Source of the DNA: Candidatus Magasanikbacteria bacterium CG_4_10_14_0_2_um_filter_33_14
Lineage (GTDB): Bacteria; Patescibacteriota; Patescibacteriia; Magasanikbacterales; UBA922
Assembly: GCA_002793035.1 (NCBI GenBank)
Contig: PFPL01000048.1
Coordinates: 428 to 36,055 of the forward strand
Direction of reading: 5' to 3'
Length of the DNA stretch: 35,628 nucleotides
Part shown: positions 26,101-34,953 of the stretch, piece after piece
Layout of the letters: each line of letters starts with the position of its first letter
Position numbering within the stretch: position 1 is the stretch's first letter
Made by a program: the position numbers and the translations under genes
The notes under the pieces: generated by a model
Database searches by the model: none
What the model was told of the DNA's origin: nothing
The model's input: only the letters and a program-made list of their open reading frames with translations

Positions 26101-29100
26101 TTACACGAAATTTATAGTACAAGTTTTGAGCCAAGTGGAGACGGAGCTACTGCTCTTGTAGACGCTAGACGTGGTTGGGGTGCTGGTGAAAGTGATAATA
26201 CTATTTCTGTTGAACCAGAAGCCACTCAACTTGGTTTGTATTCTTTGAAAATAAAAAATGGTAGTACTTATCTAAATCTAGGTTCAAAATTACAAAAAGG
26301 TAATTGGTATCAAGTTTCTTTTTGGGCTAGAGGAGACAACAGTAAAGTAAATATTTTCTTTGGTCAAAACAATTCAGCTGCTTTGGGTAGCTTTACTACA
26401 GATCCTTTGAATGGCAATGCTATCCCGGTTACTGTTGGTTATGATTGGCAAGAATACAATTTGGGTCCAGTGATGTATGAAGGTGAAAATAGTAGTGTCA
26501 ATTCTATCTTGACTTTTACTTCAGGTGCTACAGGTGAATATTTTGTAGACAATGTTAGAGTGGTAAGTATGAGTGATAGTCCAAATGATTATGTTCCTTT
26601 GGTCAAGGATTCTTGGAAGACTTCCGAAGGTTATGACGTATCTACATCCTGTGATTCTACTCCGACAGATGCTTATCCTGGAGAATACCTAGGTTGTAAA
26701 GAATATGGTACCAGAGATAATCAAACTGTAAATATTACAGGTTTCCAAAATCTTTGTCGTGCTGAAGCTGTTGGTTGTACTGGACTTGTGGATACAAACA
26801 ATATTCGCCCTGATACTTATGTTGGTGTAAAAGACGTTGCTTATAATTTGCGCTGTGTACAAGGATATAATAATACTAGTGATATTTGTAAAGTTACTAT
26901 TTTGGATCAAGAATATTCTTGTAGTGTTGTCAAAGGAGAAAGAAATTGTCATATAGAAGTTCCTATTCCTTTTGATAACGATTCTTCAATTGGTAATTTT
27001 GTTGCTAGTGCAGATGTACTTCCTTTGGACAGAGCTTATTTCGATGCTTCTACGGTTGTAGTTCCTATTTCAGAAAGTAATACTCTCAATAATTTGGTTT
27101 ATTTGACTGTTAATAGTAATTCTCTTTGTACACAACAATATCTTGGTTGTCAAAAAGTTGCGGTACAAACTCAAGTTTTGCCTGACACTACAAAAGCTGC
27201 TTCTTATGATTTTAGTGAAACTTATGTTTTGAATAATCCAAACAATTACGCAAATACACTTTGTACCCAAGAACAAAAGAGTTGTAAATCATTTACCAAT
27301 GGTAACAATGTTAGCTTCTTCAAGGACCCCGCTACAAGTAGAGGTGCTCTCTGTGTGTACAAATCTGCTACTCAAGTAAGTGGTAGCAATGCTAGTGGTT
27401 GGTTTTTAGATGGAGTAGGCAAGTGTAGTAGTGGGGTGGATTATTGTCGTCAAGATAGTGATTGTGGTACAGGAAATATTTGTCAAAATATTGGTAACCA
27501 ACCTTGTTATAATAATTATTTGTTGACTTCTGGTGAATATGGAGTTTATTCCAATGGTTCTGAAAGTTATGATGGTTTGGTAGCTAGTTGTGAACCAAAT
27601 TACAATGGTTGTACTGAGTTGGTAGACCCTATTGATGAAAAGAGTTATTATGTCGTAAATGATGAAAAACTTTATGCCAAAGCTAGTGAATGTAATGGTA
27701 AAGTAAGTGAAAGAGATGGTTGTGTCTTGTTTGATATGACAGAAAATCCAAGTAAATTTTATGATAGTGCTGTTACTTATAACAGTAGTAAAAATAAGGA
27801 TTACCAGTTGGTAGAAATTGAAACTGTAGATGCAACAGTAGGTGACAGTAATACTCTACTAAAAGTAGATAGAAACAGACAGTGTGGAGAGTGGTTGGCT
27901 TGTCGTACTAGTAAAGTAGAAGTAGATGAAAATGGTGTAGCTCAAAAACTTTGTTTGGATTATCAGGCTTGTAACAAGCTTGGTGCAAATGGTGACTGTG
28001 CTTCAGATGGTTGGGTCTTAGACAAAAGTAATGCACTTCTGACAGAAAAGAAATATATTTCACGTAAAGATTTTTCAGATTATGATTATTCTGGATATTC
28101 ATTGTTCAACAAATACAATCCTAGTGATTATGTCTATCTACAATTCCCAAATCATACCGATGCTTATTTAGCTTATCAAGTGTCTGATTCTTTGTTTGTT
28201 GGGGATTATAGAAACAATGGTTGTTTTGGTTTGAAACCTGACGGTACTTTGGCCAAAAATGACGGTGATGTTTGTGGTGCTGATAGTGGTGGTCGTTGTT
28301 ATTCTCAAAAATGTCTTTATCCTACTAATGGTAAATATAATAGTAGTGTAGAGGTAGTAGCAAACAATAATAAAGAGACTATATCTAGAAATGTAGAAAA
28401 AATGCTTTCTTTCTTGGAACCTGGTACTTGTAAATCTTTTCCAGAAATAGATTCTCCTTATGATACTTCTCTAGCTATTTCTGGAAATCCTGCTGATAGC
28501 AACAATACAAATATCAAGAAAAATGATAATCTTTTGAATGGTCCTGTACGTTTTGAATACCAGAGTATCAAAAATGATTTTGCCAAAGCTAATATTTGTC
28601 AGTTTGATGCTGAAGGTAAGGAAGATTGTTCTTGTGATTATATAAAAGTAGAGTATAAGAATGGTACGAAAGATTACTGGCCACGCAATGCTAATCTGGA
28701 TATTCCTATTGGTATTTGTAGTGGTACTGGTGACAAAGACGGTGAACCTTGTGAAAAAGATAGTGATTGTAGTATAGGTGGTACCAACAATTATGGTACC
28801 TGTAACCAACAAAAGAGTAACAATACATATATTGGTCTCAAAGGTCTTTGTCTTGAGTATGATCTTAGTAGACCAGTGGGTACTGTAGAAAAGAATAATA
28901 ATATCTATCAACAATTTGCTTGTCTTACTTGGTTGCCAATTCAAGTTTCTGCTACAGCCTATGATCTTTACAATTCAGATGTACAAGCAGGATATTATCC
29001 AGAGCGAGGTTATGATTCAGAATATGGTGGGTTAGCTTATTGTGCAGAGTCTACTAATTATGATCTTGGTTATTATGATGATGAAACTTTTGGAAAAATG

Positions 29101-32001
29101 TTGTTTAAATATGATCTTTTGGGACCTAATGGAAATACTAGAGAAGAAAAAACCGTAAATCAAATTGATTGTGACCCAAGAATTCAGGAGGATTGTCAAG
29201 GTTATCAGGCTTGTGGAGATGGTGCTTATGATGCTAACGGTGATATAATTTGGTGTAATGAAGGAGCAACAAATTTGAATGGTTTTGATAATTTGTATTT
29301 AGACACAGGTGCTACTAAACATTGGTTTAATGATATGTTTCTTTTAAATGAAAAAGTTTACACAGGTATGAATAATGGTGACGTTTATCCTCTTTATAAA
29401 AAAGAGTGGGGAAGGAATGATTGTACTAATAATTATGAGGATGCATTTATTATGAAATTTTTAAGGAGTACAGAAGGATTTTATAAAGGTATGCAAGCTT
29501 GGGCTTGGTTAGATATTGGACCAAATTCTCGTATTTTACGTTTTGATGCTGATGGTAATTGTTTCAAAAATCAGGGATATGATAATGTATTTGGTTTTGA
29601 TAAAGCATCTTCTGGGGATGATACTGCCGTAGTATATTCTTTTGCACCACTGCTCTTTAGTTCTAATAATGCTGTAAACGATTCAGGAACTATCATGCAT
29701 CCTCCATTTCCTTCTGGTTTGAGCTATGATGCTGTTAGCAGTGCTAATGATGATCCTAATTATGTTATGACCGTCAATAGTACTAATTATGTTAATGCGG
29801 AAAGTACGGCTTTTTCTTCTAGACAGTCTCTTAAGTTACTTAATTCATCTAAAGATGGAGAAAATAAATTATATATAGACTTGGATGTAGAGTCTAAGTT
29901 GAGTGAAAATGATTTATCAAGTGTATATTTTGTACCCGTAAGTTATCCGGATGGTGCTGAAGGTCCTGATCCTGGTATTTTAACTAAAAATTTCTATATA
30001 AACTTCACTTATTTAAAAAATAGTGGCAAAGATTTTGGCATGGTAAACGTTCCGTCTATAAAAGATGATAAATTTTTATCTGTTACTGATAAATATTCAG
30101 GTAGTACAAAAAATTTCTTTTATAAACTTACTAGAAAAAATGATGAGTTTAACTGTCAGGATAATGGACTTTTGTCTAAATGTAATTATGAAAATGGAAA
30201 TGTAACAGAAGAAAGTAAAATATATACTAGGTATGTTGCTTTATACTATAATAGTAGCCTATTTGGTCTAGGACATAAATTTGACTTTGATACAACAGAG
30301 CACCTACCAAATAATATCGATAATGATCCTTTTTCAGCTGATTGTGTGGGTAAAAGTGACAATAATTGGTTAGCAATAGGTATGGACTTCAACGAAGATG
30401 GTGAATTTTTGGGATATATTTCTCGTTACTGTAATGGAACTGGTGGAGACACGGGAATAAGATTTGTAACAATTGCTGATTTAAATAATCGTTGTACACA
30501 ACTAGTTTCTGTGGTAAATGATAAGTCAAAATGGTATTCATATGAAGGATATAATAAGGCTTGGACAAATAGGGTTTGGGCTGGGGCTAAGGATTTACCT
30601 AGTTTTATTCAAGTTAATTTAGCTGCAGATAAATCTACAAACTTGGCTCCTTTTGGATCTCTAAATTTAAAGGATAATGATATTCGTAGCATGGTCGATG
30701 GAAATTACCAGGTAGATCTGTCAAAAAATGTTAGATATTATGGTTTTTCTGATAACAATATTGGTATTCCTTATAGTGCTACCGGTGCTAGTCTATTTGA
30801 CAAGGAATATAGAGCTAATCAAGTAGGTGATACAAGTATAACAACTGTCCAATCTTCGGATAATCATATTTTTACTACTAACTCTTATTTTGATGACCCT
30901 ATTTCAAATAATAAACGTTTGTCTGCTGCAAGGACAATACATGGTTTATTTGTGAAATATTATTCTTTCTGGGATCTTTTCAAAGATTCAAAGTTATCAG
31001 ATTCTGATGATTTGAAGTTAGATGTATCTGATAGTTCTTTTGGTCTTAAACCACCTCAAATATATTCTATAAATTATACAACTTGTCAAAATAATTCTTT
31101 GAGTGATAATTGTGTTGCTTCAACTAACGGAATGACTGTCAACGATAGAAACTATAATATTACAAATGTATCTACAGATATTAGGTCAAATGAAGATAAA
31201 AATGGAGACAATGTTATTGATCCAATAATTGCCAAAGGTAGTTACACTGCTGACATGAGATTCTTTGGCTTTGCTGATGACAATAGAATGCCTATCAAAC
31301 GTGTGATGGTAAAGTGGGGAGATAATATTATAACTGGTCAAGGTAGTGTCGGTTTCTATAAGAACAGAAAACCATACTGTGCTCCAGATGGTGATGTTGG
31401 TCGTTGCTCTTTAAATAGTACTTGGAGTGAGGGAGATTCACAGTTAACTTGTCGTGTAGACGAAGATTGTAAGGGATTGGGGGAAAATTATAAGTGTGAT
31501 ATTGATGGAGTTGCTGTACAAGGTAACTTCGGTGATGATGAAAGAGCTTGTAAGAGTGACTACTTCGAATTTACACACAACTATTATTGTGATGTAGAAA
31601 ATAGTAATGATGCTTATACTCTTGATGAAATAAAAAATAATGCTTTGGTAAAGAGTATAATTGGAAATGGAGAAGGAACTGGGAATAGTTATTTTGAAGT
31701 TCGTTTATTTGGTCCAAGCTCTGATTCTAAGAGTGTTGCTAATGCACAAGCTGCTTATGCTGCTTTGAAGAGTCTTGGTGAAGAAAATCTACAAGATGAT
31801 GACAAAGTATGTGTCTTCAAACCAGCCGTCCAAGTCTTGGATAACTGGGGTTGGTGTAATGGTAGTTGTAATAATAATGATGGTAATGGTTGTTATAATG
31901 AATATCAACAAAGTGCTCAGTCTTTTGTTTCAGATCAATGTAAATCAAGTTCATTTAAGGATTGGGATTATTATAAAGGTTCTATAGTTATTATTCCTTA
32001 A
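23110..32001 (+). CDS. Giant (2963 aa) secreted Cys-rich surface protein with recurrent CX6C motifs
   Basis: Single uninterrupted ORF; N-terminal signal/TM LYTVMAIFFFVQIFGVFFIVKPAYAQ. Recurrent CX6C motifs and CxxDSDC-type motifs; CBM/jelly-roll-like stretch around GLYSLKIKNGSTYLNLGSKLQKGNWYQVSFWARGD. Confidence 0.9.
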   Translation: MFKNFKTKLKLYTVMAIFFFVQIFGVFFIVKPAYAQMDGAITSAFVSKWTYDKIESNLTAAALGSLVSGVSYFMRKLAYDGAKYIASGGKGQEALAFKDGFGSYLKDTGGAALGSAIENLGKPFGLNLCSPPDIRVKASLQVGLDKIYNAANKTDGTAPAPDCTWTEFKNNWQDIGELYNKDSISERFAVSVKSTQSDLGITLNSMSKLDKLLTTKQQAAILDRQEGNGFKSVGDLIAGNIKTPASLVQYEATNLTAKEQAKFSSEQVAGLYGASAWQIIPTSLSIFANTLVSSLLDRVLNKGIINNQTGDALNVDAMAYSVSSNRQAAEKAFSFLITGIPQRNLNSYDVVTRFTACPETPGLDNCIMDSDLGSALGREYSDTPLTIKQAIDIGLLHGDYKLIPPSNIVDNTDTDCYLGAYCYSNIQKMRKARILPLGFEIAASKSNPDSPYTLAEVVAGYNQCNTTLTPDAQNPFCHLIDPNWVLRVPEARCEAQVYGPLLSSDNSNQRISECADFSSCIAYDNNGQCINFGYCTKEKNAWDIPGVSCPSEYNTCKTYASTNGNIASYLSRTVDYGTCNIDSVGCTAYSADKLNGNWKNDNTVDLALQKAGREQVLYFNDNINNLKCPASENGCSLFIYPATNQDVYLKKAPDYLGCYDMDLTTTEIEWAKSIADLNTLKSRSQVECADFAPVCIQDEVGCEAYTPKDGGVTLTGVVGNNFCPSQCVGYDTFKQEETKFEKAEFPLYLRPADGQSCAPQYAGCDEFTNLSTVSGENLEYYSDLKYCQPKDGNDAKLYYAWVGSDSQGYVLKQYTLAPVDQAESNFIDSLAPLGLLADASLDSQIEGSPRYADTSVDTLNSNYEICNAESYDILIHNPYAPGAASTDCREFHDADANIYYRLLKETITVSDSCQPLRKTNSDSYKSRELTAKGQSVCENRNGKWENSSCMVCMNGGEYSTDNKGVGYCKYWSIPEEAQSCPAVVNGCRLYIGNTGNNLHEIYSTSFEPSGDGATALVDARRGWGAGESDNTISVEPEATQLGLYSLKIKNGSTYLNLGSKLQKGNWYQVSFWARGDNSKVNIFFGQNNSAALGSFTTDPLNGNAIPVTVGYDWQEYNLGPVMYEGENSSVNSILTFTSGATGEYFVDNVRVVSMSDSPNDYVPLVKDSWKTSEGYDVSTSCDSTPTDAYPGEYLGCKEYGTRDNQTVNITGFQNLCRAEAVGCTGLVDTNNIRPDTYVGVKDVAYNLRCVQGYNNTSDICKVTILDQEYSCSVVKGERNCHIEVPIPFDNDSSIGNFVASADVLPLDRAYFDASTVVVPISESNTLNNLVYLTVNSNSLCTQQYLGCQKVAVQTQVLPDTTKAASYDFSETYVLNNPNNYANTLCTQEQKSCKSFTNGNNVSFFKDPATSRGALCVYKSATQVSGSNASGWFLDGVGKCSSGVDYCRQDSDCGTGNICQNIGNQPCYNNYLLTSGEYGVYSNGSESYDGLVASCEPNYNGCTELVDPIDEKSYYVVNDEKLYAKASECNGKVSERDGCVLFDMTENPSKFYDSAVTYNSSKNKDYQLVEIETVDATVGDSNTLLKVDRNRQCGEWLACRTSKVEVDENGVAQKLCLDYQACNKLGANGDCASDGWVLDKSNALLTEKKYISRKDFSDYDYSGYSLFNKYNPSDYVYLQFPNHTDAYLAYQVSDSLFVGDYRNNGCFGLKPDGTLAKNDGDVCGADSGGRCYSQKCLYPTNGKYNSSVEVVANNNKETISRNVEKMLSFLEPGTCKSFPEIDSPYDTSLAISGNPADSNNTNIKKNDNLLNGPVRFEYQSIKNDFAKANICQFDAEGKEDCSCDYIKVEYKNGTKDYWPRNANLDIPIGICSGTGDKDGEPCEKDSDCSIGGTNNYGTCNQQKSNNTYIGLKGLCLEYDLSRPVGTVEKNNNIYQQFACLTWLPIQVSATAYDLYNSDVQAGYYPERGYDSEYGGLAYCAESTNYDLGYYDDETFGKMLFKYDLLGPNGNTREEKTVNQIDCDPRIQEDCQGYQACGDGAYDANGDIIWCNEGATNLNGFDNLYLDTGATKHWFNDMFLLNEKVYTGMNNGDVYPLYKKEWGRNDCTNNYEDAFIMKFLRSTEGFYKGMQAWAWLDIGPNSRILRFDADGNCFKNQGYDNVFGFDKASSGDDTAVVYSFAPLLFSSNNAVNDSGTIMHPPFPSGLSYDAVSSANDDPNYVMTVNSTNYVNAESTAFSSRQSLKLLNSSKDGENKLYIDLDVESKLSENDLSSVYFVPVSYPDGAEGPDPGILTKNFYINFTYLKNSGKDFGMVNVPSIKDDKFLSVTDKYSGSTKNFFYKLTRKNDEFNCQDNGLLSKCNYENGNVTEESKIYTRYVALYYNSSLFGLGHKFDFDTTEHLPNNIDNDPFSADCVGKSDNNWLAIGMDFNEDGEFLGYISRYCNGTGGDTGIRFVTIADLNNRCTQLVSVVNDKSKWYSYEGYNKAWTNRVWAGAKDLPSFIQVNLAADKSTNLAPFGSLNLKDNDIRSMVDGNYQVDLSKNVRYYGFSDNNIGIPYSATGASLFDKEYRANQVGDTSITTVQSSDNHIFTTNSYFDDPISNNKRLSAARTIHGLFVKYYSFWDLFKDSKLSDSDDLKLDVSDSSFGLKPPQIYSINYTTCQNNSLSDNCVASTNGMTVNDRNYNITNVSTDIRSNEDKNGDNVIDPIIAKGSYTADMRFFGFADDNRMPIKRVMVKWGDNIITGQGSVGFYKNRKPYCAPDGDVGRCSLNSTWSEGDSQLTCRVDEDCKGLGENYKCDIDGVAVQGNFGDDERACKSDYFEFTHNYYCDVENSNDAYTLDEIKNNALVKSIIGNGEGTGNSYFEVRLFGPSSDSKSVANAQAAYAALKSLGEENLQDDDKVCVFKPAVQVLDNWGWCNGSCNNNDGNGCYNEYQQSAQSFVSDQCKSSSFKDWDYYKGSIVIIP

Positions 32002-32016
32002 TAATAGTTTAAAAAA

Positions 32017-32054
32017 ACAAAAAACATGGTTTAAATAATAACCATGTTTTTTGT
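32017..32054 (+). terminator. Rho-independent terminator
   Basis: ACAAAAAACATGGTT-taaataat-AACCATGTTTTTTGT just after the giant ORF stop at 32001. Confidence 0.85.
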
Positions 32055-32106
32055 ATCAAAAAAATCCTTTTTTGAGGATTAAGAAAATTTATTAGATTAT
32101 TGTGTT

Positions 32107-32136
32107 GGCACCATGTTTCCGGAGAAACATGGTGCC
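32107..32136 (-). terminator. Strong hairpin at the 3' end of the GC-rich lipoprotein gene, terminator-like without a clear T-tract
   Basis: GGCACCATGTTTC-CGGA-GAAACATGGTGCC: 13-bp perfect stem, 4-nt loop, 10 bp beyond the stop codon of the minus-strand ORF. Confidence 0.6.
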
Positions 32137-32146
32137 TTCACAGTCG

Positions 32147-32674
32147 TCAGTTGGCCGAGGGGGGAGTTCTGGAGTAGTAGTACTCCTGCTCCAGAATTGC
32201 TCCATCGTACCAACGCTGGTAGAGCCGACCCTCTTCGGTCAGGCCAACTTCCAGACGTGTACCTTCATCTGCTGCCACGATCGGGAGACCGTAGACATCA
32301 GTGAATACTCCGCCATGGATTTCGGCACCTGGACCTTCGATCCGAACCTCGCAGACGCGAGGTGGAACCTGGCTGTAGCTGACCGTGGCCAGCTCACCAG
32401 ACGCGTTGTACCAGTCACCATTGATCACTGCGAAGGGCTCGCAGTAGTCTGTGGTGATGATGGTATCGGTCTCAGTGCTGTCGTTGACCAGCACGTCGTT
32501 GGTGCAGTACGGGTTGTCTGGCTTACCATCACAGAGTGTGTCGGACGTGTTGTCGGTATCACTCTGGTTGATGGTGTCGGTGGAGTCGATCGGCTGGGAG
32601 CCGGTCGACGATTCACAGGCCCCGAAGAGCCCGACGAGAGAGACCACCAGGAAGGTGGTCAGGGTCTGCCACAT
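32147..32674 (-). CDS. Predicted lipoprotein in a GC-rich island
   Basis: MWQTLTTFLVVSLVGLFGACESSTG: lipoprotein signal peptide with lipobox LFGAC. Start at 32674 preceded by GCAAGGAGGTCTTATG (strong SD). Low-complexity S/T/D/N linker and a ~100-aa C-terminal region. Confidence 0.8.
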   Translation of the reverse strand: MWQTLTTFLVVSLVGLFGACESSTGSQPIDSTDTINQSDTDNTSDTLCDGKPDNPYCTNDVLVNDSTETDTIITTDYCEPFAVINGDWYNASGELATVSYSQVPPRVCEVRIEGPGAEIHGGVFTDVYGLPIVAADEGTRLEVGLTEEGRLYQRWYDGAILEQEYYYSRTPPSAN

Positions 32675-32963
32675 AAGACCTCCTTGCGTGGCGGGTGACT
32701 TCTGTGCTCTATTTTTGGCTAAATAAAGCAAATAAGTTACCCGTCATTAGGAAGAATTTGTGTGGCTATCCCTGTCACATATTGTCTGACGACTTGTAAA
32801 AAACAGGTATTTATTTGGTATTTTCTATCCTGTACATGGGTAGTGTTACATGATAAGAAAAATATTAGCAAATAAATATTTAACTATTCATTTATATTAG
32901 ACCATATTTTAGCCAATTTGTCAAGGGGGAGGTGTGTATATTATATTTATTTAGTATGTATTA

Positions 32964-33057
32964 AAACACTAATCTTAACACTAATAATCACTAATTTATT
33001 TTAAAAATAGGCTTGATATAAAAAAGATTTGTGTGAATTTGTGTTAAAATTAGTGCT
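32964..33057. repeat. CACTAAT-type imperfect inverted repeat
   Basis: Left AACACTAATCTTAACACTAATAATCACTAATTT; right GTGTGAATTTGTGTTAAAATTAGTG, approximately its reverse complement. Confidence 0.55.
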
Positions 33058-33101
33058 TCTTGATTTTCCTTTAGTATTTTGCTAAACTAAGTAAGTAATT
33101 A

Positions 33102-33143
33102 AAGCCTTGTAGGCATTGTAAGCCTCGTAGGCCTCGTAAGCTT
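33102..33143. repeat. 9-bp tandem repeat (GCCTTGTAG/GCCTCGTAA units), four-plus copies
   Basis: GCCTTGTAG-GCATTGTAA-GCCTCGTAG-GCCTCGTAA-GCTT; same 9-mer family (reverse complement) as 18196..18276. Confidence 0.85.
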
Positions 33144-33151
33144 TTATAAAT

Positions 33152-34918
33152 ATGTCATACAGAACAAAAAATTGTGGGGAACTAAATAAAGCAAATGTGG
33201 GGGAGACCGTGACTTTGGCCGGTTGGGTACATCGTCGTCGTGATTTGGGTGGATTAGTGTTTATTGATTTGCGTGATAGGTATGGTCTTACACAAGTTAT
33301 TTTCAATCCTGAAATAATGGCAGATTTTTCTTTGGCTGAAAAACTCAAATATGAATATGTGATTTCAGTGACTGGTCGTATTGAAGTCAGGAATGAAAAA
33401 AATGTGAACAAAGATATGAGTACTGGTGAAATTGAAATGGTAGCGACAGATATTCGTATTCTTAGTGAAGCCAAACCAATGCCTTTTGAAATTTTTGAAA
33501 CCAACAAAGGTGAAGATGACGAAGAACTTCGTCTCAAATATCGCTTCTTGGAAATTCGTCGTGAAAAACTAAAACAGAATTTAATTTTTAGAACAAAAAT
33601 GGTGAAGTACATGCGTGACTTCATGGAGTCTCGTGATTTCCTCGATATCGCTACACCAATTCTTACCGTTAGTTCACCAGAAGGTGCTCGTGATTTTCTG
33701 GTACCATCTCGTATTCATCCAGGCAAATTTTATGCATTGCCACAAGCACCACAACAATACAAACAATTGTTGATGGTCGGAGGAATGGACAGATATTACC
33801 AAGTAGCGCCATGTATGCGTGATGAAGATCCTCGTGCTGACCGTAGTCCAGGAGAATTTTACCAGCTTGATTGTGAAGTGAGTTTCATGGAGAAAGAAGA
33901 ATTCTTCCAACTGATGGAGCCTTTGTTCATTGAGCTTACAGAAAATCTTACAACCAAAAAAGTTTTGAGTAAACCTTTTCCACGTATTCCATTTCGTGAA
34001 GCTATCGAAAAATATGGTTCAGACAGACCAGATTTGCGCTGTGATTTGGAAATAAAAAATATTAGTGACTGGGCCAAGAAAACAAGTTTTCAAGTTTTCA
34101 CTAGTGCGGAATTTGTGCGTGCACTTGTCGTACCAAAAGGTGAAGTCTTTTCTCGCAAAGAAATTGATGAAGAATATACTGATGTGGCTAAACGTGCTCA
34201 TGCCAAGGGTCTAGCTTGGACCAAATATGTTGATGGTAAGTTTGATGGTGGAGTAGCTAAATTTTTTGACGAAGCACAATTGGCTGAACTAAAAACTATT
34301 TTGAAAATAGAAGAAAATTGTATAGTATTTTTTGGTGCTGATGATTGGGAGATTTCGGCCAAAGCACTTGGTGCAGTGCGTACTCTGGTAGCTGATAAAT
34401 TGAATTTGCTAGATCCAAATATTATTGCTTGGGCTTGGATAGTAGACTTTCCAATGTACGAAAAAAATCCAGATACTGGCAAAATTGATTTTGGGCACAA
34501 TCCATTTTCTTTACCACAAGGTGGTATGGATGCTCTTTTGAATTCTGATCCATTAGATATCATCGCTGAGCAATACGACATCATTGCCAATGGTCTTGAG
34601 CTTTCTTCTGGCGGTGTTCGTAACACTTATCCTGATGTTATGTACAAAGCTTTTGAAATTGCTGGTTATGGTCCTGAAGTAGTTGATCAAAAATTTGGCC
34701 ACATGATCCAAGCCTTTTCTTATGGTGTACCTCCTCATTGCGGTTTTGCTCCTGGGATCGAGCGCATGACAATGTTGCTCTTGGGTGAAAAAAATATTCG
34801 TACTGTAGTGCCATTCCCAAAGAATCAGCGTGCTGAAGAACCTATGGTAGGTAGTCCATCAGAAGCTACTCCTGAGCAATTGAAAGAACTTAGTATAGAA
34901 GTAAAAAAGCCAGAATAA
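33152..34918 (+). CDS. aspS: Aspartyl-tRNA synthetase
   Basis: GWVHRRRDLGGLVFIDLRDRYGLTQVIF, RYRFLEIRR, LPQAPQQYKQLLMVGGMDRYYQVAPCMRDEDPRADRSPGEFYQLD, PPHCGFAPGIERMTMLLLGEKNIRTVVPFPKNQ. Confidence 0.97.
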   Translation: MSYRTKNCGELNKANVGETVTLAGWVHRRRDLGGLVFIDLRDRYGLTQVIFNPEIMADFSLAEKLKYEYVISVTGRIEVRNEKNVNKDMSTGEIEMVATDIRILSEAKPMPFEIFETNKGEDDEELRLKYRFLEIRREKLKQNLIFRTKMVKYMRDFMESRDFLDIATPILTVSSPEGARDFLVPSRIHPGKFYALPQAPQQYKQLLMVGGMDRYYQVAPCMRDEDPRADRSPGEFYQLDCEVSFMEKEEFFQLMEPLFIELTENLTTKKVLSKPFPRIPFREAIEKYGSDRPDLRCDLEIKNISDWAKKTSFQVFTSAEFVRALVVPKGEVFSRKEIDEEYTDVAKRAHAKGLAWTKYVDGKFDGGVAKFFDEAQLAELKTILKIEENCIVFFGADDWEISAKALGAVRTLVADKLNLLDPNIIAWAWIVDFPMYEKNPDTGKIDFGHNPFSLPQGGMDALLNSDPLDIIAEQYDIIANGLELSSGGVRNTYPDVMYKAFEIAGYGPEVVDQKFGHMIQAFSYGVPPHCGFAPGIERMTMLLLGEKNIRTVVPFPKNQRAEEPMVGSPSEATPEQLKELSIEVKKPE

Positions 34919-34953
34919 GTTTTTATAAAAAATTTAGACTCTTTTGAACATAG

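Noticed and set aside
32102-32698. 198-aa plus-strand ORF across the GC-rich island
   Set aside because: Antisense to the lipoprotein ORF. The minus-strand reading has a lipobox signal peptide, strong SD and a downstream hairpin; the plus-strand reading has none.
18196-33143. 9-bp repeats as a CRISPR array
   Set aside because: Contiguous short units without unique spacers, and no cas genes in the window.
33082-33624. 180-aa minus-strand ORF overlapping aspS
   Set aside because: Antisense to the conserved aspS N-terminus; its C-terminal AYEAYEAYNAYKA tail is the translated 9-bp repeat.
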